Assembly: GCA_027625915.1 (NCBI GenBank)
Contig: JANTQA010000032.1
Span: forward strand, 4,278,001-4,342,000
Reading direction: 5' to 3'
From: Anaeramoeba flamelloides
Lineage: Eukaryota > Metamonada > Anaeramoebidae
Length of the DNA: 64,000 nucleotides
Made by a program: the position numbers and the translations under genes. Positions 34,401-44,741 of this stretch are shown piece by piece. Under the pieces are notes generated by a model. That model was not told the origin of the DNA and did not search any database. It was given only the letters and a program-made list of their open reading frames with translations. The first letter of the stretch is position 1, and each line of letters opens with the position of its first letter.

Positions 34401-37064
34401 GAAATTTATAATTATAATTATAATGAGTTGTTGAATTATACCAGTTGGAAGTGTTGTTAGGTTTTCTTTTCTAGAATTTAAAAGAATTGGGTAAAATCTA
34501 AGATTTCACTCTATTCTTTTGAATTCTGGAAAAGCTAGGCACTTGACTGCACTCGACGACACACCACAAAAATATTTCGCAATAATTAAAAACCAAAACC
34601 AAATATTTATTAATCAAAGATATTTAACTTATCCCTCAAGCTCAACAATTCTAGAATTCAGAAAATTTATTAACAGCCAAAATAGATACTACTACGTAAT
34701 ATATAACAAAATTCAAACAAATTTTGTCCTTTATGTTTAAAATATGGACAGTTTGAAATTATAGAAAATATTGAGCATTTTTTATGGGTATGCCCTTCCT
34801 ATGAAAACGATTATTTTATGTATCATTTAAAAAAAATAAAAGGAAAAAATCTTACAATGTTTCCAATGAATCACAATTTGAAAACTTCCATTATCATCTA
34901 TTACAGATGATCTAATGTTCTCAAATTTTGTAAATGGTTTGTTTATTTTGTAAAATTAATCATTTAATGTGTGCGAAATGATTTTAATTGTAAATTAATA
35001 TTTTAACTACAGATATTGGGCTTTTATAAGATCAAATCGAAAATTAATAAAAATTTAAAAAAAGAAAATTAAATTCAATTTTTCAGGAAGAAATTTGATA
35101 CAAAAGAAAAATTGTTTTCAAAAGGATATTTAAAACAGTCAATATGCTTCAATTGACCTATTTTTAAGAAAGTATTAAAAACCTTTATTTCACACTTTTT
35201 GAAATTTAATTTATTAGAGAATAGATTTTTCTTTTGAAATCTTTTTTTTCTCGATATTTTTTAATAGAAAGGATAAAGTTGTTTGAAAAAAGGTGTGTAC
35301 AAAAAAATTTTAAATAATCCCTAAAAATTGGAAGATTGAAGTTTATCGACTGTTTTACAGATTCCTTTTAAAAATTTTTTTGGTAACACTTTTCTAAAAT
35401 GACGAATAAAAAATTCAATTACATTTTTTTTTTTTTGATTATGAGAATTCTTGAATTGATTTTCTTTTTTTTATTGAACAAAAATTATTTCTTGATTAAA
35501 AATATATCAGAAAATCAAAAAGATTTTAAAGTTTTTCAGAGATTACATTTCTAACTATGATTAAAAATTTGAATTCTTAATTTATTTTGATTTTTTATGT
35601 CTTAAATAGGAGATTATTTTTATTTATGATCAGTTTGAAGAAATAATTTTTCTTTCATTAATTCAGAATTTAGTTTTATAATCTAATTACAGGTTGAATT
35701 TAGGGTATTTCCAAAAAAAATGTAATTTTTTTTTTTTTTTTAGATTTCAAATAATAAATCATCTTTGTAAGTGGATTCATTTCTTAAATTGACAATATAA
35801 AATTAAGTGAAATATTAACACTGATTGAACTAATACATATTATTATTTTTTTCAAAATATATTAATTAAAAGATTTCCAACAAATGAAAAAAAACAAAAT
35901 TGCACTTTTTTTATACAAAAGAATATAAGCCAATTTCAATAAAAAAACTGGAAATATGGAAAGGGTACAAACAATTTATTAATTAATAAAATACAGTTAT
36001 AAGTTTTCCCTTCTATTTTGGGATTTTCGATGAGATTAACCCTCTTTGGATAAAATGATTTTTTCGATTAAAAAGAAAAAAATAATCTCTAATTTTCTCA
36101 TCCGATAAAAAATATCTGATAAAGTCAAGATCAGAAATTTTAATATCTTTTAATGAAAGTTAATATCATACTAACAAACAAACTGAATTATTATTAAGAA
36201 TCGATAAATGATTGTTAATAATCTTTATAAACAAATATTTTTTAGGAGGATTGAGTTTAATAACGATATTTTAAAATAAAATTGACCTCTATTTTGGAAA
36301 TAGCTTATATCCATTTTTAAAAATAATACTCCAAAATCAATCTTCGCAAGTATTTTCAGACAGATATTTTAATTTATTTATCAAATTAAATTATTAATCT
36401 TATTTATCAATAATTTGAAAACACCTAATTATATTCAATTAAATTATTATATTCAATTTAAATTTACTATCACTATTAGTGTTGTTGATGTTGGCGGTCA
36501 AAGATCAGAAAGAAGAAAATGGATGGATCAATTTGATGACGTTAACTTATTAATATATGTAAACAAATTCTTTCCAAAAACCTTTTTTTATTTTTTAGTA
36601 AAACTTCTTTTGAAAAGCTAAATTATTATTTATTTGAAATTAATTAATTTTTATATTTATCTAAAACTAAAAAAAAAAAAAAAAAAAAACTAATTAATCA
36701 AAAGGTTGTTTCTTTAAGCGAATATAACCAAAATCTTTATGAAGAAGACAATGTTAATAGATTAGAAGAAAGTTTAGCAGTATTCCAAAAAACTTTAAAT
36801 AATAATTATTTCAAAAAAAAAAATTGTGTTATATTATTCAATAAACTTGATTTATTTAAAGAAAAGTTAAAAAAATATCCATTTTCCAAATCTTTTCCGA
36901 AATATAAGGGTGCCAATGATCCAGACAAAATAATGGAATGGGTCCGAAAATTATTTTTAAAAAAGGTCAGTTCAAAAAGAAAAATTCGTCATTTATATAC
37001 CATCGCTACCGATACAAATATAATTAAACAATTATTTACTTCAATTGAAGAAATTATTCATTAA
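28442..37064 (+). CDS. Heterotrimeric G-protein alpha subunit, 340 residues, seven exons
   Basis: G-alpha is a GTPase switch that signals at the plasma membrane. Exons: 28442-28445, 28551-28664, 28799-28980, 29213-29367, 29476-29604, 36480-36558 and 36705-37064. All junctions are GT-AG and every phase matches. The first exon is four bases (ATG G). The product starts MGNKQKKR (Gly2 could be myristoylated; a polybasic helix follows). Motifs with residue numbers: P-loop GTGDSGKST 40-48; switch I CRIPTTG with Arg176 and Thr179; switch II DVGGQRSERRKW with Gln202; NKLD 267-270; TIAT 320-323. Spacing equals that of Galpha-i to within two residues. All catalytic residues are present. The protein ends EEIIH, about ten residues short of the usual C-terminal tip that contacts receptors. 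Intron 5 (29605-36479) is filled with transposons. The alpha class cannot be assigned. Confidence 0.95.
29895..30429. mobile_element. MITE-like element L (535 bp) in the G-alpha intron
   Basis: Terminal inverted repeats start GGACTATTCATATTTTCTG at the left. The right end reverse-complements to GGACTATTCATATTTTATGG. The flanks are TTAC at the left and TTAA at the right, so the insertion site was probably TTAA or TA. No other copy is in the window and it has no coding capacity. Confidence 0.7.
30694..31272 (+). mobile_element. D-family MITE, copy c (in the G-alpha intron)
   Basis: Matches the copies at 38045-38590, 40384-41084 and 45368-46072 end to end (GAGCCCAAAAAAATTTAC near the left, AACTGGACACCTTTGACTG at the right). 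The left terminus has drifted (TTTCTGTTAAAACGAGCCCA against the family TTTCAGTCAAAGGGGCCCA). It lacks the 180-bp insert present in copies a and b. Confidence 0.75.
32037..32575 (+). mobile_element. MITE-like family K, copy 2 (in the G-alpha intron)
   Basis: Co-linear with 14117-14705: CTCACCTGAAATAATAAATT at the left, TTTTTTATAACTGAACTTTC in the middle and AAGTGAGTCAACATTTTTGA at the right. An internal AGTGAGTCACAATTTTTGAA repeats the terminal motif near 32210. Non-coding. Confidence 0.65.
32634..33402 (+). mobile_element. Family A MITE, copy 2 (in the G-alpha intron)
   Basis: The left end is GGGAATTAGC after TATA. The right end is GGATAATCCC before TTAA (33403-33406). It is co-linear with 26542-27290 throughout, with many substitutions, so it is an older or faster-evolving copy. 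Its 60-codon open frame at 32776 is not shared in intact form by copy 1 and is not called. Confidence 0.75.
33480..35070 (+). mobile_element. Non-LTR retrotransposon (LINE), degenerate, in the G-alpha intron
   Basis: Reverse-transcriptase blocks appear in order: DIAKFF with DSI one frame over (about 33578-33605), FQGDPLSPIIFAL (about 33700-33745), FEGDLILII where YADDLIIL is expected (33800-33830), GLRLNNDKTEI (33890-33925) and KYLGIYLEK (33945-33975). Near 34725-34800 a C-terminal zinc-knuckle reads CPLC, then IEHFLWVCPSY. The frame is broken by several shifts and stops, and the catalytic YADD is lost, so it is dead. The 5' end is missing; it begins right after family A copy 2. A hairpin module at 34450-34562 interrupts the coding region between RT and the knuckle. 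The clade is not assigned. Confidence 0.85.
34450..34562. repeat. Hairpin module inside the LINE
   Basis: The left arm is TCTAGAATTTAAAAGAATTG, the core GGTAAAATCTAAGATTTCAC, and the right arm TTCTTTTGAATTCTGGAAAA. The tail CTAGGCACTTGACTGCACT then CGACGACAC matches the spacer units of clusters 1 and 2. The LINE coding sequence resumes directly after it. Confidence 0.8.
35080..36415. other. Distal part of the giant intron, no element seen
   Basis: AT-rich sequence between the LINE and exon 6. I find no repeat partner elsewhere in the window and no ORF with a motif. Confidence 0.35.
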
Positions 37065-37512
37065 AAAAATTTTAATTTTTAATAAGAAAAATATTTTAAC
37101 ATTTATTAAAACTTTCAAATATTTTTATATTTGTTCACATTCTTTTTTTTTTGTTTTTTGTTTTTTGTTTTTTGTTTTTTCTTTTCTTTTTTTTTTGGTG
37201 AATTTCGTAAATTATTGAAAGTACAAGATTCTAACACATTTGTAAATTATCTATATTTTTGAAAACAAATTTATTTATTTGACTTTATTTAAAAAATTAT
37301 AAAATTGTTTTGAATGAAGCAAGACACTTCTTTAGAATAGTGTATTTTAAGTCTATATCTACAATAAATTATATTTACAAATTAAATGTATTAAATTATC
37401 ATTTTACTCTTTCATTTTTCGATAAAAAAAAAATTCATTTGGGGGAAGTGAACTCCGATCAGTTGTTTCTAGAGTATAATTACTCTTTTGAAAATTTCGA
37501 TAACTAAACGCC

Positions 37513-38036
37513 CATTCCAAAATTTTTAAAACGACCAAAATTCGATTTGTGAAAAAAAAAACTTATTTAATCAATTCAGAAAGAAATACCAAATTAGAAC
37601 CATTCGCTAATTGAATTGTTAACATTTGTTTATAAATTACAATACTCACAAAATAAAAAATAAATAATTATCAATACAAATAAATCATGGGTGTGTTAAA
37701 AATTTAGGAGAGATCAAAACAAAAAAATACATTGGTAAATTTGTTTAAATTCTATTTAAAAATTGATTGATCAAATGGTTAGATACTACCAATTAATTTT
37801 ATTTGAGTTCTTCTGTTTGGAACAACTCAACTTTAACATAATATCAATTGCTGAAAAAAATTTGGATCGAAACAGAAAGATGTTACGTAATTCAAACAAT
37901 GAAATGAAAACAAAAACTAAAAGATAAATAAATGATTTTTCATATTTTACAAAAATCAAAATTATTTCCAATTTCAATAAAATTGTATTATTGTGATTCT
38001 TTAGAAAATTTTAGCTCTGTGGAAAATTTTGAATTT
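37513..38036 (+). mobile_element. MITE-like family E, copy 2
   Basis: Nearly co-linear with 25283-25809, including AAATAAATCATGGGTGTGTT and GGTTAGATACTACCAATTAA. It lies directly against D-family copy d, so one has landed next to or beside the other. Confidence 0.8.
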
Positions 38037-38044
38037 TAGTTTAT

Positions 38045-38590
38045 AAACATTGCTTTAGTCAAAGGGAGTCCGAGATTTTTACCAAATATGAATTATTTTT
38101 TTTATCTAATTGACTATTGAAGAACAAATAAGAAATTAGTAGAATGATACAAATTGAACAATAGTTGATACCAATATTAACTAAAACTAAAATATGCATA
38201 TATTTTTACAAAATGGAAAAACTCAAATTCTTAGATGACTCCATTGAGAAAAACAACAATGTTAATTTTGATCTTCAATTTAAGATCCAAAAAAAAATCC
38301 GAATAGAAATAAATATAATTTTACGATAATCACTTTCTACTTTTTCAGTAAAATTAAAATAACACACTTTTACCAAGTGATAAGAGATCTTGAAATAAAA
38401 AAGTTGTGTAAAATAATTGTACAAATGAATTAGGTTGTCAAAAAAAAATCAAAACGAGAAAAATTGATTTCATTTTTTTCAATTTTGAAATTTTTAAAAA
38501 AAAATTTTGTTTCCAATATCAATTCAAATACTTTTTAACACACTATATTTCAATCATTAGAACTGTACCCCATTGGCTGTTAAATAGTTT
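38045..38590 (+). mobile_element. D-family MITE, copy d
   Basis: The left end is AAACATTGCTTTAGTCAAAG and the right end CCATTGGCTGTTAAATAGTTT. The internal blocks are shared with the other D copies (CTCAAATTCTTAG, then CCATTGAGAAAAACAACAATG). It lacks the 180-bp insert. Confidence 0.75.
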
Positions 38591-39540
38591 GATTATGTTT
38601 GGAATTTTGGACAAAAATACTTTTTTTCTTAAAATTAAAAATTTTTTTTTGAGATTATTATAATTATTTTAATGATTTGTTTCTAAACACTCCTTTTTGC
38701 AAAATAAATTTGTTAGGAATTCTTAGAAAATATTTTATATTTATATTCAACCACATAAGGATTTTTAAAAAGCTTTAACGAATATAAAATAATTTAAAAA
38801 ATTAAAAAATTGTAAAATAGTTCAAACAACTTCCAATAATTAGAGTTATTTATTTTTTATTCTTTTGGATTTTTATAAAAAGCTAAATGAAAATTTTCTC
38901 GTTTTTTATTAGGAATTAAATAATGGATTACAAAATGTAATTTTTTTAATTTAAAGAAAATTAATTTTTTACCCAATTATTTTATAAAATTAAATTTTAT
39001 TAGTTCATTGATATATATATATATATAATTATAATTGTTGAAAATTGATTTTTAAGAGAAAAAAAATTTATTTTTTTTTATTGATAAAAATTTAATATTT
39101 TGTAACATATTTTAATAAAGAATTTGGTTTCAATTTATTTATTGATAGTTTTCGTTAAATATTGGAGTTATTATATAGACATTTAATGAAACAACCTATT
39201 AATTTATATTTAATTTCCCAATTTCAAGTCATATAAAATACAATATATTAAAGTTTTTACTTTATTGAAATAATTTTTCAATTTTTAATTTTGATTTTGT
39301 ATTTTTTTCTATTATTTTATCAAAAAGCAACAAAGTAATTCAATCTACAAATTATTCACCATAAACTAAGATCAGGCTATTTTACAAAAAAAAAAAAAAA
39401 TATAATATTTTAACGGGCTTTCTAATCAACAAATTATTTACATTTTTCTGGTAGAATAACCATGAAAATTTCAACAAAATAATCATCAAATTCACCGATT
39501 GTTTTTGATTATTTGAACTTTTACTGTAAATAAACACAAA

Positions 39541-39830
39541 ATCAAAATTTTTAACTTACCTAAATTCAATTTTTGAAATAAAAATCTTATTTTTTCAATT
39601 ATAGAAGAAATACCAAATAAGAATTATTTACTAATTGAAATTTTAACAATTGTTTATAAATTATAAAACACACAAAACAACAAATAAATAATTATCCCTA
39701 CTAATAAAATATCAATGTTTGAAAAATTTTGGTGAGAGTAAAACAAAAAAATGCATAGCTGAATTTGTTTAAAATCTATTAGGAATTATTAATTGATCAA
39801 TAGTTTCTATACCATTGACTAATTTTTTGT
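39541..39830 (+). mobile_element. Family E, copy 3 (truncated at the right)
   Basis: Matches the left 290 bases of E copy 1, from ATCAAAATTTTTAACTTACC to ATTGATCAATAGTTTCTATA. The right half is absent. Strongly diverged. Confidence 0.55.
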
Positions 39831-39889
39831 ACTCAATGTTATTAAAATATAAATCACTTCATTTGGTATTGTGCTAGGTATAAATTTAT

Positions 39890-40340
39890 CAGAATCAAGT
39901 GGAAAAAAAAATTGTCAAAAATTCTAGATAAGAAACTTTAGGAAAAAGTTATTCTTAGAAAAAATACAGAAAATCTTTAATTTTGACTAATCAAAATTAT
40001 GAAATTTATTGCAGTTGTCGGGAATTTTTTATCAAAGCTCTTATGGTTAGAAAACTTAAGGTAATAAAGAAAATATAATAAAAATAAAGTGAAAACAAAA
40101 AATAGTAAAAATAGTAAAAAATATATAAATTCGGCGCATATTGTCTCACTCTGGGAGGTAGTATCTAGGTTTTTTGAATTCAAACGAATTGAGCAAAATC
40201 AAAGATTTTAAACTATCCTTTTAATTAAAAAAAAACATTACGACTGTGGAATACCAATTATTAAAAACGGATTGTGAAGTTTTTATCTGTAATCTATAAT
40301 CTTTCAATCGGGTTATTGCTCCTGATATGTATTTTGAGGA
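39890..40340 (-). repeat. Dispersed repeat I, copy 2 (inverted relative to 3090-3600)
   Basis: The reverse complement carries the same order as copy 1: GGTATTCCACAGTCG, a GAGTAAAATC-type hairpin module (40168-40240), the ACTACCTCC stretch, and ACCATAAGAGCTTTGATAAA. The second copy at a distance confirms that the module is an integral part of repeat I. Confidence 0.65.
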
Positions 40341-40383
40341 CACAGATAATTTCTATTTGGTCATGAAAATGATAGTATTATAA

Positions 40384-41075
40384 AAACTCTGTTTCAGTCA
40401 AAGGGGCCCAACGTTTTTTTCAAATATCAATTATTTTATATAATTGACCTTTGAAGAACAAATCAGAAATAAACAGAATAATACACCTCAAAGAAATGTT
40501 GATACATGTCTGAAAGAATATTAATAAATCAATAGCTTTTCTTAAAAATTGAAAAACTCAAATTCTTAGGACCCTATTGAGAAAAACAACGATGTTTGTT
40601 TTGAACTTCTACTGGTATTTGAATAATAAATATCAAACATTTTTCACTTCATTTTCCATACTTTTCTTTGAGAAATTAAGCCCCCAAACAAAGTTTGTTG
40701 GTATTTGTGGTCTCTATTTGAAAAAGGAAATGAAAATGACGTGAAAATTTTTCACATTTATTAAACAAATATCAAGATCAAAGATCAAATTGAATTCCAA
40801 TAGAAATCAATATGATTTCTCAACAATCTTTACATGGTTTCAATGACATTAGAATAACAAGTTTTGACCAAGTGACTATTGATCTTGCAATAAAAAATTT
40901 TTTGCAAATGAATTAGGTTTTTAAAAAAAAATCGAAAAAAAAAACAAAAATGTGTAGAAATGTGAAAAAATGATTTCAATTTTAAAAATTTGCAAAATAA
41001 AATTTTTCTTCTAATATCTATGCAAACCCTTTAAACACGTGTATTATACCATTACAACTGGGCCCCTTTGACTGA

Positions 41076-41084
<9 letters not shown>
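40384..41084 (+). mobile_element. D-family MITE, copy a (with nested insert)
   Basis: The ends are inverted repeats: TTTCAGTCAAAGGGGCCCA at the left and TGGGCCCCTTTGACTGAAA at the right (offset by one base), preceded outside by AAACT. At about 40607-40787 it carries a palindromic insert that copies c and d lack. It is followed directly by a TA microsatellite. Non-coding. Confidence 0.85.
40607..40787. mobile_element. Small palindromic element nested in D copy a
   Basis: The ends are inverted (TGGTATTTGAATAATAAAT at the left; the right reverse-complements to TTGATATTTGTTTAATAAAT), with inner TTTTTCACTTCATTTTCC arms. The identical insert at the same point is in D copy b (45680-45845). The core of palindrome H1 (9180-9425) begins and ends similarly. 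Confidence 0.65.
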
Positions 41085-41112
<28 letters not shown>

Positions 41113-41119
<7 letters not shown>

Positions 41120-42412
41120 TAATTATTTTTCTTCTTCTCTCTAATTTTTTTTTGATAAATTTTCTTTAATTTCTCCATTCTCTAAATAAATGAATAATAA
41201 ATCATATTTTTTAAATTGTAAAATAGAAGTCAAATATTTCTTTCAAAAGATATATTTAAATAAAAGTGAACAACTGATTTTTTTTTCTGTTTTTGTAATA
41301 ATTTTTACCATTCTATTTTTTTCCATGTCGGAGTTTTAAGATATAGTTTCATTGTTTTTTTTTTACAATTTTTTACAAACATTTATTATTTTTTCTAGCT
41401 TAATGTTGGATATAAAGTTCATTCTTTGTAACTAATTTCAAAAAAAAAATACCCCAAAAATAGGTAATTTTTTAAAAAAAGTCTATCATTTTGAAAAAGG
41501 GGGTATTCGAATCTTAATGAGTTTGATAGCTATTCTTTTCTTAATTACAAAAAATTATGAGAACTTGGAAAAAATAATTTATAACAGGTAGTATAACTGA
41601 AATCTAATTTGTAGTTTTACTAACTTTAATTTTAAGAATTTATTTTTTCATTGAATGGTTGACGATAAAGAATTAATTAAATTAATTGTTTTTCAATTTA
41701 ATTTGATCAAAGAGTATTATTCTTATTTCATCTTTTGTTGATTTAATAATTTGATAATTAATCAGAAAATTTCAATTTTTGATCGTTGTATAAGTTGTTG
41801 TAATTTCTTTTGTTTTTTGATCTGATTTGCTTTTAACCCTTTTCTTTGATAATTTTTGCCTTTTCTTTTTTATTTTCAAGTTACTCACCCTTTTCTGTTT
41901 CAGTTGCTCTGGTATTTCAAATAAATACTTGATTTTTTTTTTTCCTTTATAACTCTTCTTCTCAATATAGAGAAAATTCCGGCCAGGAAAAAATGGTCAA
42001 AAGTAAAGATAGCTTTTTTTTAAAATTTTTTTCTTTTTTGAGAGTTTTTACTTATTTTAGAATCTTTACCTTTTTCGCGAAATGAAAAAAAGTGTTTTAA
42101 CACCGAGTAGAGAATTCAACGTTTATAATAGCGAAATGATTTTTCGATATAAAAATAAATCTGAATATTAGGGTGCGATCAGAATGAATATCTTGTTTGT
42201 TCTAATTCCAAATTATTAAGTTGAAAATAATATATCTTTTTATATATTTTTTTGTATTTTTTCTTTTATTTTATTTCAACATATTTCAATAATGAAGTTG
42301 TTCGATCTGATGTTTTTCATGGTCACTTTTGTGAGTATTTTATGTTGGTTGATGATTTGATAAATAAAGAGAGTTATTACATTTGTTTCCCATTAATTTT
42401 AAACAAATTTCT
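41113..42412. other. Spacer before the first tRNA-Gln copy
   Basis: AT-rich. No gene or repeat partner was recognised. Confidence 0.35.
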
Positions 42413-42662
42413 TTAGTTAATTATTTTTAGTATCTCTTTCGTAAAAGGTTCTATGGTGTAATGGCAGCATGAGAGGTTTTGATTCTCTAGACCTAGGTTC
42501 GATTCCTAGTAGAACCAAATTACTTTTTTTTCAACTTTTTTGATACAAAAAAGTTTATTTAGATGTTTTTCTATTTGGTTTATAAGAAAGGTTTTTTCAA
42601 CAATAAATATAGTTTTTTTTTTTTAAAGATCCAAAAAAAATATTCCATTTTTTGACAAATTT
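42413..42662 (+). repeat. Duplicated tRNA block, copy 1
   Basis: About 250 bases, nearly identical to 48280-48534, including 140 bases downstream of the tRNA (GTTTATTTAGATGTTTTTC, then TTTATAAGAAAGGTTTTTTC). The differences are mostly in T-run lengths and a few bases upstream. Confidence 0.85.
42448..42517 (+). tRNA. tRNA-Gln(TTG)-like copy with a six-base anticodon loop (probable pseudo-tRNA)
   Basis: The acceptor GGTTCTA / TAGAACC and T arm CTAGG-TTCGATT-CCTAG are perfect. The 5' half GGTTCTATGGTGTAATGG is typical of eukaryotic tRNA-Gln. Against the copy at 48315 it has one T fewer in the anticodon loop (AGAGG-TTTGAT-TCTCT), which leaves six loop bases and no proper U33-plus-anticodon register. 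It is therefore probably non-functional, unless the missing T is an assembly error. A T8 run follows 8 bases downstream. Confidence 0.75.
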
Positions 42663-42884
42663 TTTTTTTTTCAGATTTGTCAACAAAACTTATATATTTG
42701 TGGATATTTTATTCTCTCATAATTTTTTTTTTTTCAATTATTATTTCTTAAAAATGTTTAATTTGGGTTTTAACATCTGTTATATCGAAAATAGATATAA
42801 ATATATGAAGCTAAAAAAACGAAAAAAGATAGGAATAGATTATAACTAAACTCTTTTTCAATCAAATTTTACAGTTTTGGTGAT

Positions 42885-43405
42885 GAAACAGAAAACATAT
42901 ACCATGATTTTAATTCATGATTCTTCTCAAAATAAATTTTTAACTTCTAGATCAAAATCTGTTTGTTTTTTCTTATTTGGTATATATTATTTTTTACATT
43001 TTACAATTTTATTTTTTTTTGCATTTTTGTACATTTTTTTTTAAAAAGTACTTTTTAAAAAAAAAATGATCCTTTAAAACACCAAAATAACATACAGAAA
43101 ATTAAAACTTTGTATTCACTTTAAAAATTCATACATTTACAATTAAAAAATCTTATTTTAAAAAATTTTACTTTTCGAAATTAATTGAGAAATTTTGAAT
43201 AGACTTTCTAATGAAAGTAGCCCAAAAATTTTTTTAACATTTTATTTTTATTTAAATTTAAGGTTTGTTCGGGTATTTCTTTTATGAATCTCAACTCTAA
43301 CCCAAAGTTTATTATTTCTCGTATTTCTTAACAGTCGTTTATTGGTTTATTCTTAAAATAAAGTGAATTTTTTATTGCTGGCTGGGATAATTTGAAAAAA
43401 ATGAA
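42885..43405 (+). repeat. Dispersed repeat F, copy 2
   Basis: Co-linear with 3700-4235 (landmarks AAATTCATACATTTACAA and GTTTATTATTTCTCGTATTTC). Begins just after the tRNA block with a short gap. Confidence 0.6.
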
Positions 43406-43526
43406 GTTTATGTATTTTTCTCTGTGAAAAAAAGGTACATAAATCATTACTTGTATAAGGGATCTTTCTTTTCAAACCAATCAAGAATAATTGTAAATAT
43501 TTAATTGATCAAATCAAAATAGCATA

Positions 43527-43723
43527 TAGTCAGTTCCACTTTTAAAACAGAAACAATCAACGAAATTCAAGGCACAAAAAAATCTGAAATTAAGGCACAA
43601 ATTTCAAATTTTTGTTAAAATAATTTGTTTGTAAAAAAATTCTCAACAATGTGCTTTAATTTGGGGGTTGTGTGTGTCTTTAAAATTGGTTGAAAGATGG
43701 TGCCTTAAAAGTGGAACTGATTG
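43527..43723. mobile_element. Palindromic MITE family P, copy 1 (197 bp)
   Basis: The termini are TAGTCAGTTCCACTTTTAA at the left and TTAAAAGTGGAACTGATTG at the right. Internal repeats of AAGGCACAAA face each other, and TA lies on both sides. The most diverged of three copies (others at 44545 and 55042). Confidence 0.8.
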
Positions 43724-44544
43724 TATTTTTTTTTCAATTCTCAATAAGAATTGATTTTTTCTTTTATGGAAACTTAGCAGATACCTTAACAGAGTGGGGG
43801 TGTTTTGGATTTGTAAAATGTGGCAAATAATATTTTTATCTTTAAACTTGATTATTTCTGGTTTCTGAAGACCAAAATACAAGAAGTGATAGATTTGGGA
43901 GAATACCTACTCGAAAAATAACAAAGAAATTTTTTGTTTGATTTTCCTTCAAAAATCCAGTGACTGTTTACTTCAAGGTGAGGTATATCAGTTTTTTAAT
44001 TCAATTTATAATTTTCAAACCCCAAAAGATTTAATTAAATAAAATCAAAATTTTGAGCAAAAAAAAAAATCTTTAAACCTTTTCAAACACTATTTATCAT
44101 GGAAGAACTTTACTTCCAAATTAAAACTAAGAAATTTCATAAATTACAGAAACACATATTCTTACCTTCTATCCAATGGAGCACCAAATTGTTTAGCAAA
44201 CAAGTTTCTTACATTAATTTTTTTTTTTTTTTTTTTTTCAATGAGAATAAGAAAATAGGATTCTAAAAAAATTAAAATAACATTGTATGAACTATCCCTA
44301 ATAGATTAAAAAAAAATTAATTAAATAACTTGTTCTAATAGTGTTTTTAAGGTGTTAGAAAATTTTAAATTCCAAAAAAAAAGTAAATAACACCTTTTAT
44401 AGCATTTCTGTTTCTTATCAAATATGTACCAAATTATAGCCCTGTTATAAGATTTTTTTAACAAAAAAAATATGGGAAAAATCATCATCTAAAAGGGGCT
44501 TTTGTTATAAAAATGTTATCGAGATGGTATAATTGTTTTGTTTA

Positions 44545-44741
44545 CAGCCAATTCAACTTTTAAGGCACAAACTTTCAACGAAATTTAAGGTTCAAAAAAT
44601 TTCTTAAATTAAGGCACAAAATTCAAATTCTAGTAAAATAATTTGTAAAAAAAAATATTCCAAATTTTGTGCCTTAATTTAAGAAATTTTTTGTGCCTTA
44701 AATTCCGTTGAAAGTTTGTGCCTTAAAAGTGGAATTGACTG
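44545..44741. mobile_element. Palindromic MITE family P, copy 2 (197 bp)
   Basis: Flanked by TA duplications. The whole element folds on itself: TTAAGGCACAAACTTTCAAC at the left pairs with GTTGAAAGTTTGTGCCTTAA at the right. The ends (CAGCCAATTC / GAATTGACTG) and TA target fit the Tc1/mariner/pogo pattern. No coding capacity. Confidence 0.85.

Larger units (their letters stand above)
29605..36479 (+). other. Giant intron 5 of the G-alpha gene (6,875 bp)
   Basis: The donor GTATGT follows ...NNPW plus two bases of a Leu codon. The acceptor ATTAG precedes one base and then VVDVGGQ. The joined sequence restores the exact 16-residue spacing between TTG and DVGG seen in G-alpha proteins. The other five introns are 105-232 bases. 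The intron holds MITE L, a D-family MITE, a K-family copy, a family A MITE and a LINE with an embedded hairpin module, all listed separately. The last 1.4 kb shows no element. Confidence 0.9.

Noticed and set aside
37145-37185. Tandem GTTTTTT units after the G-alpha stop
   Set aside because: A short simple repeat in a probable 3' UTR. Nothing suggests function.
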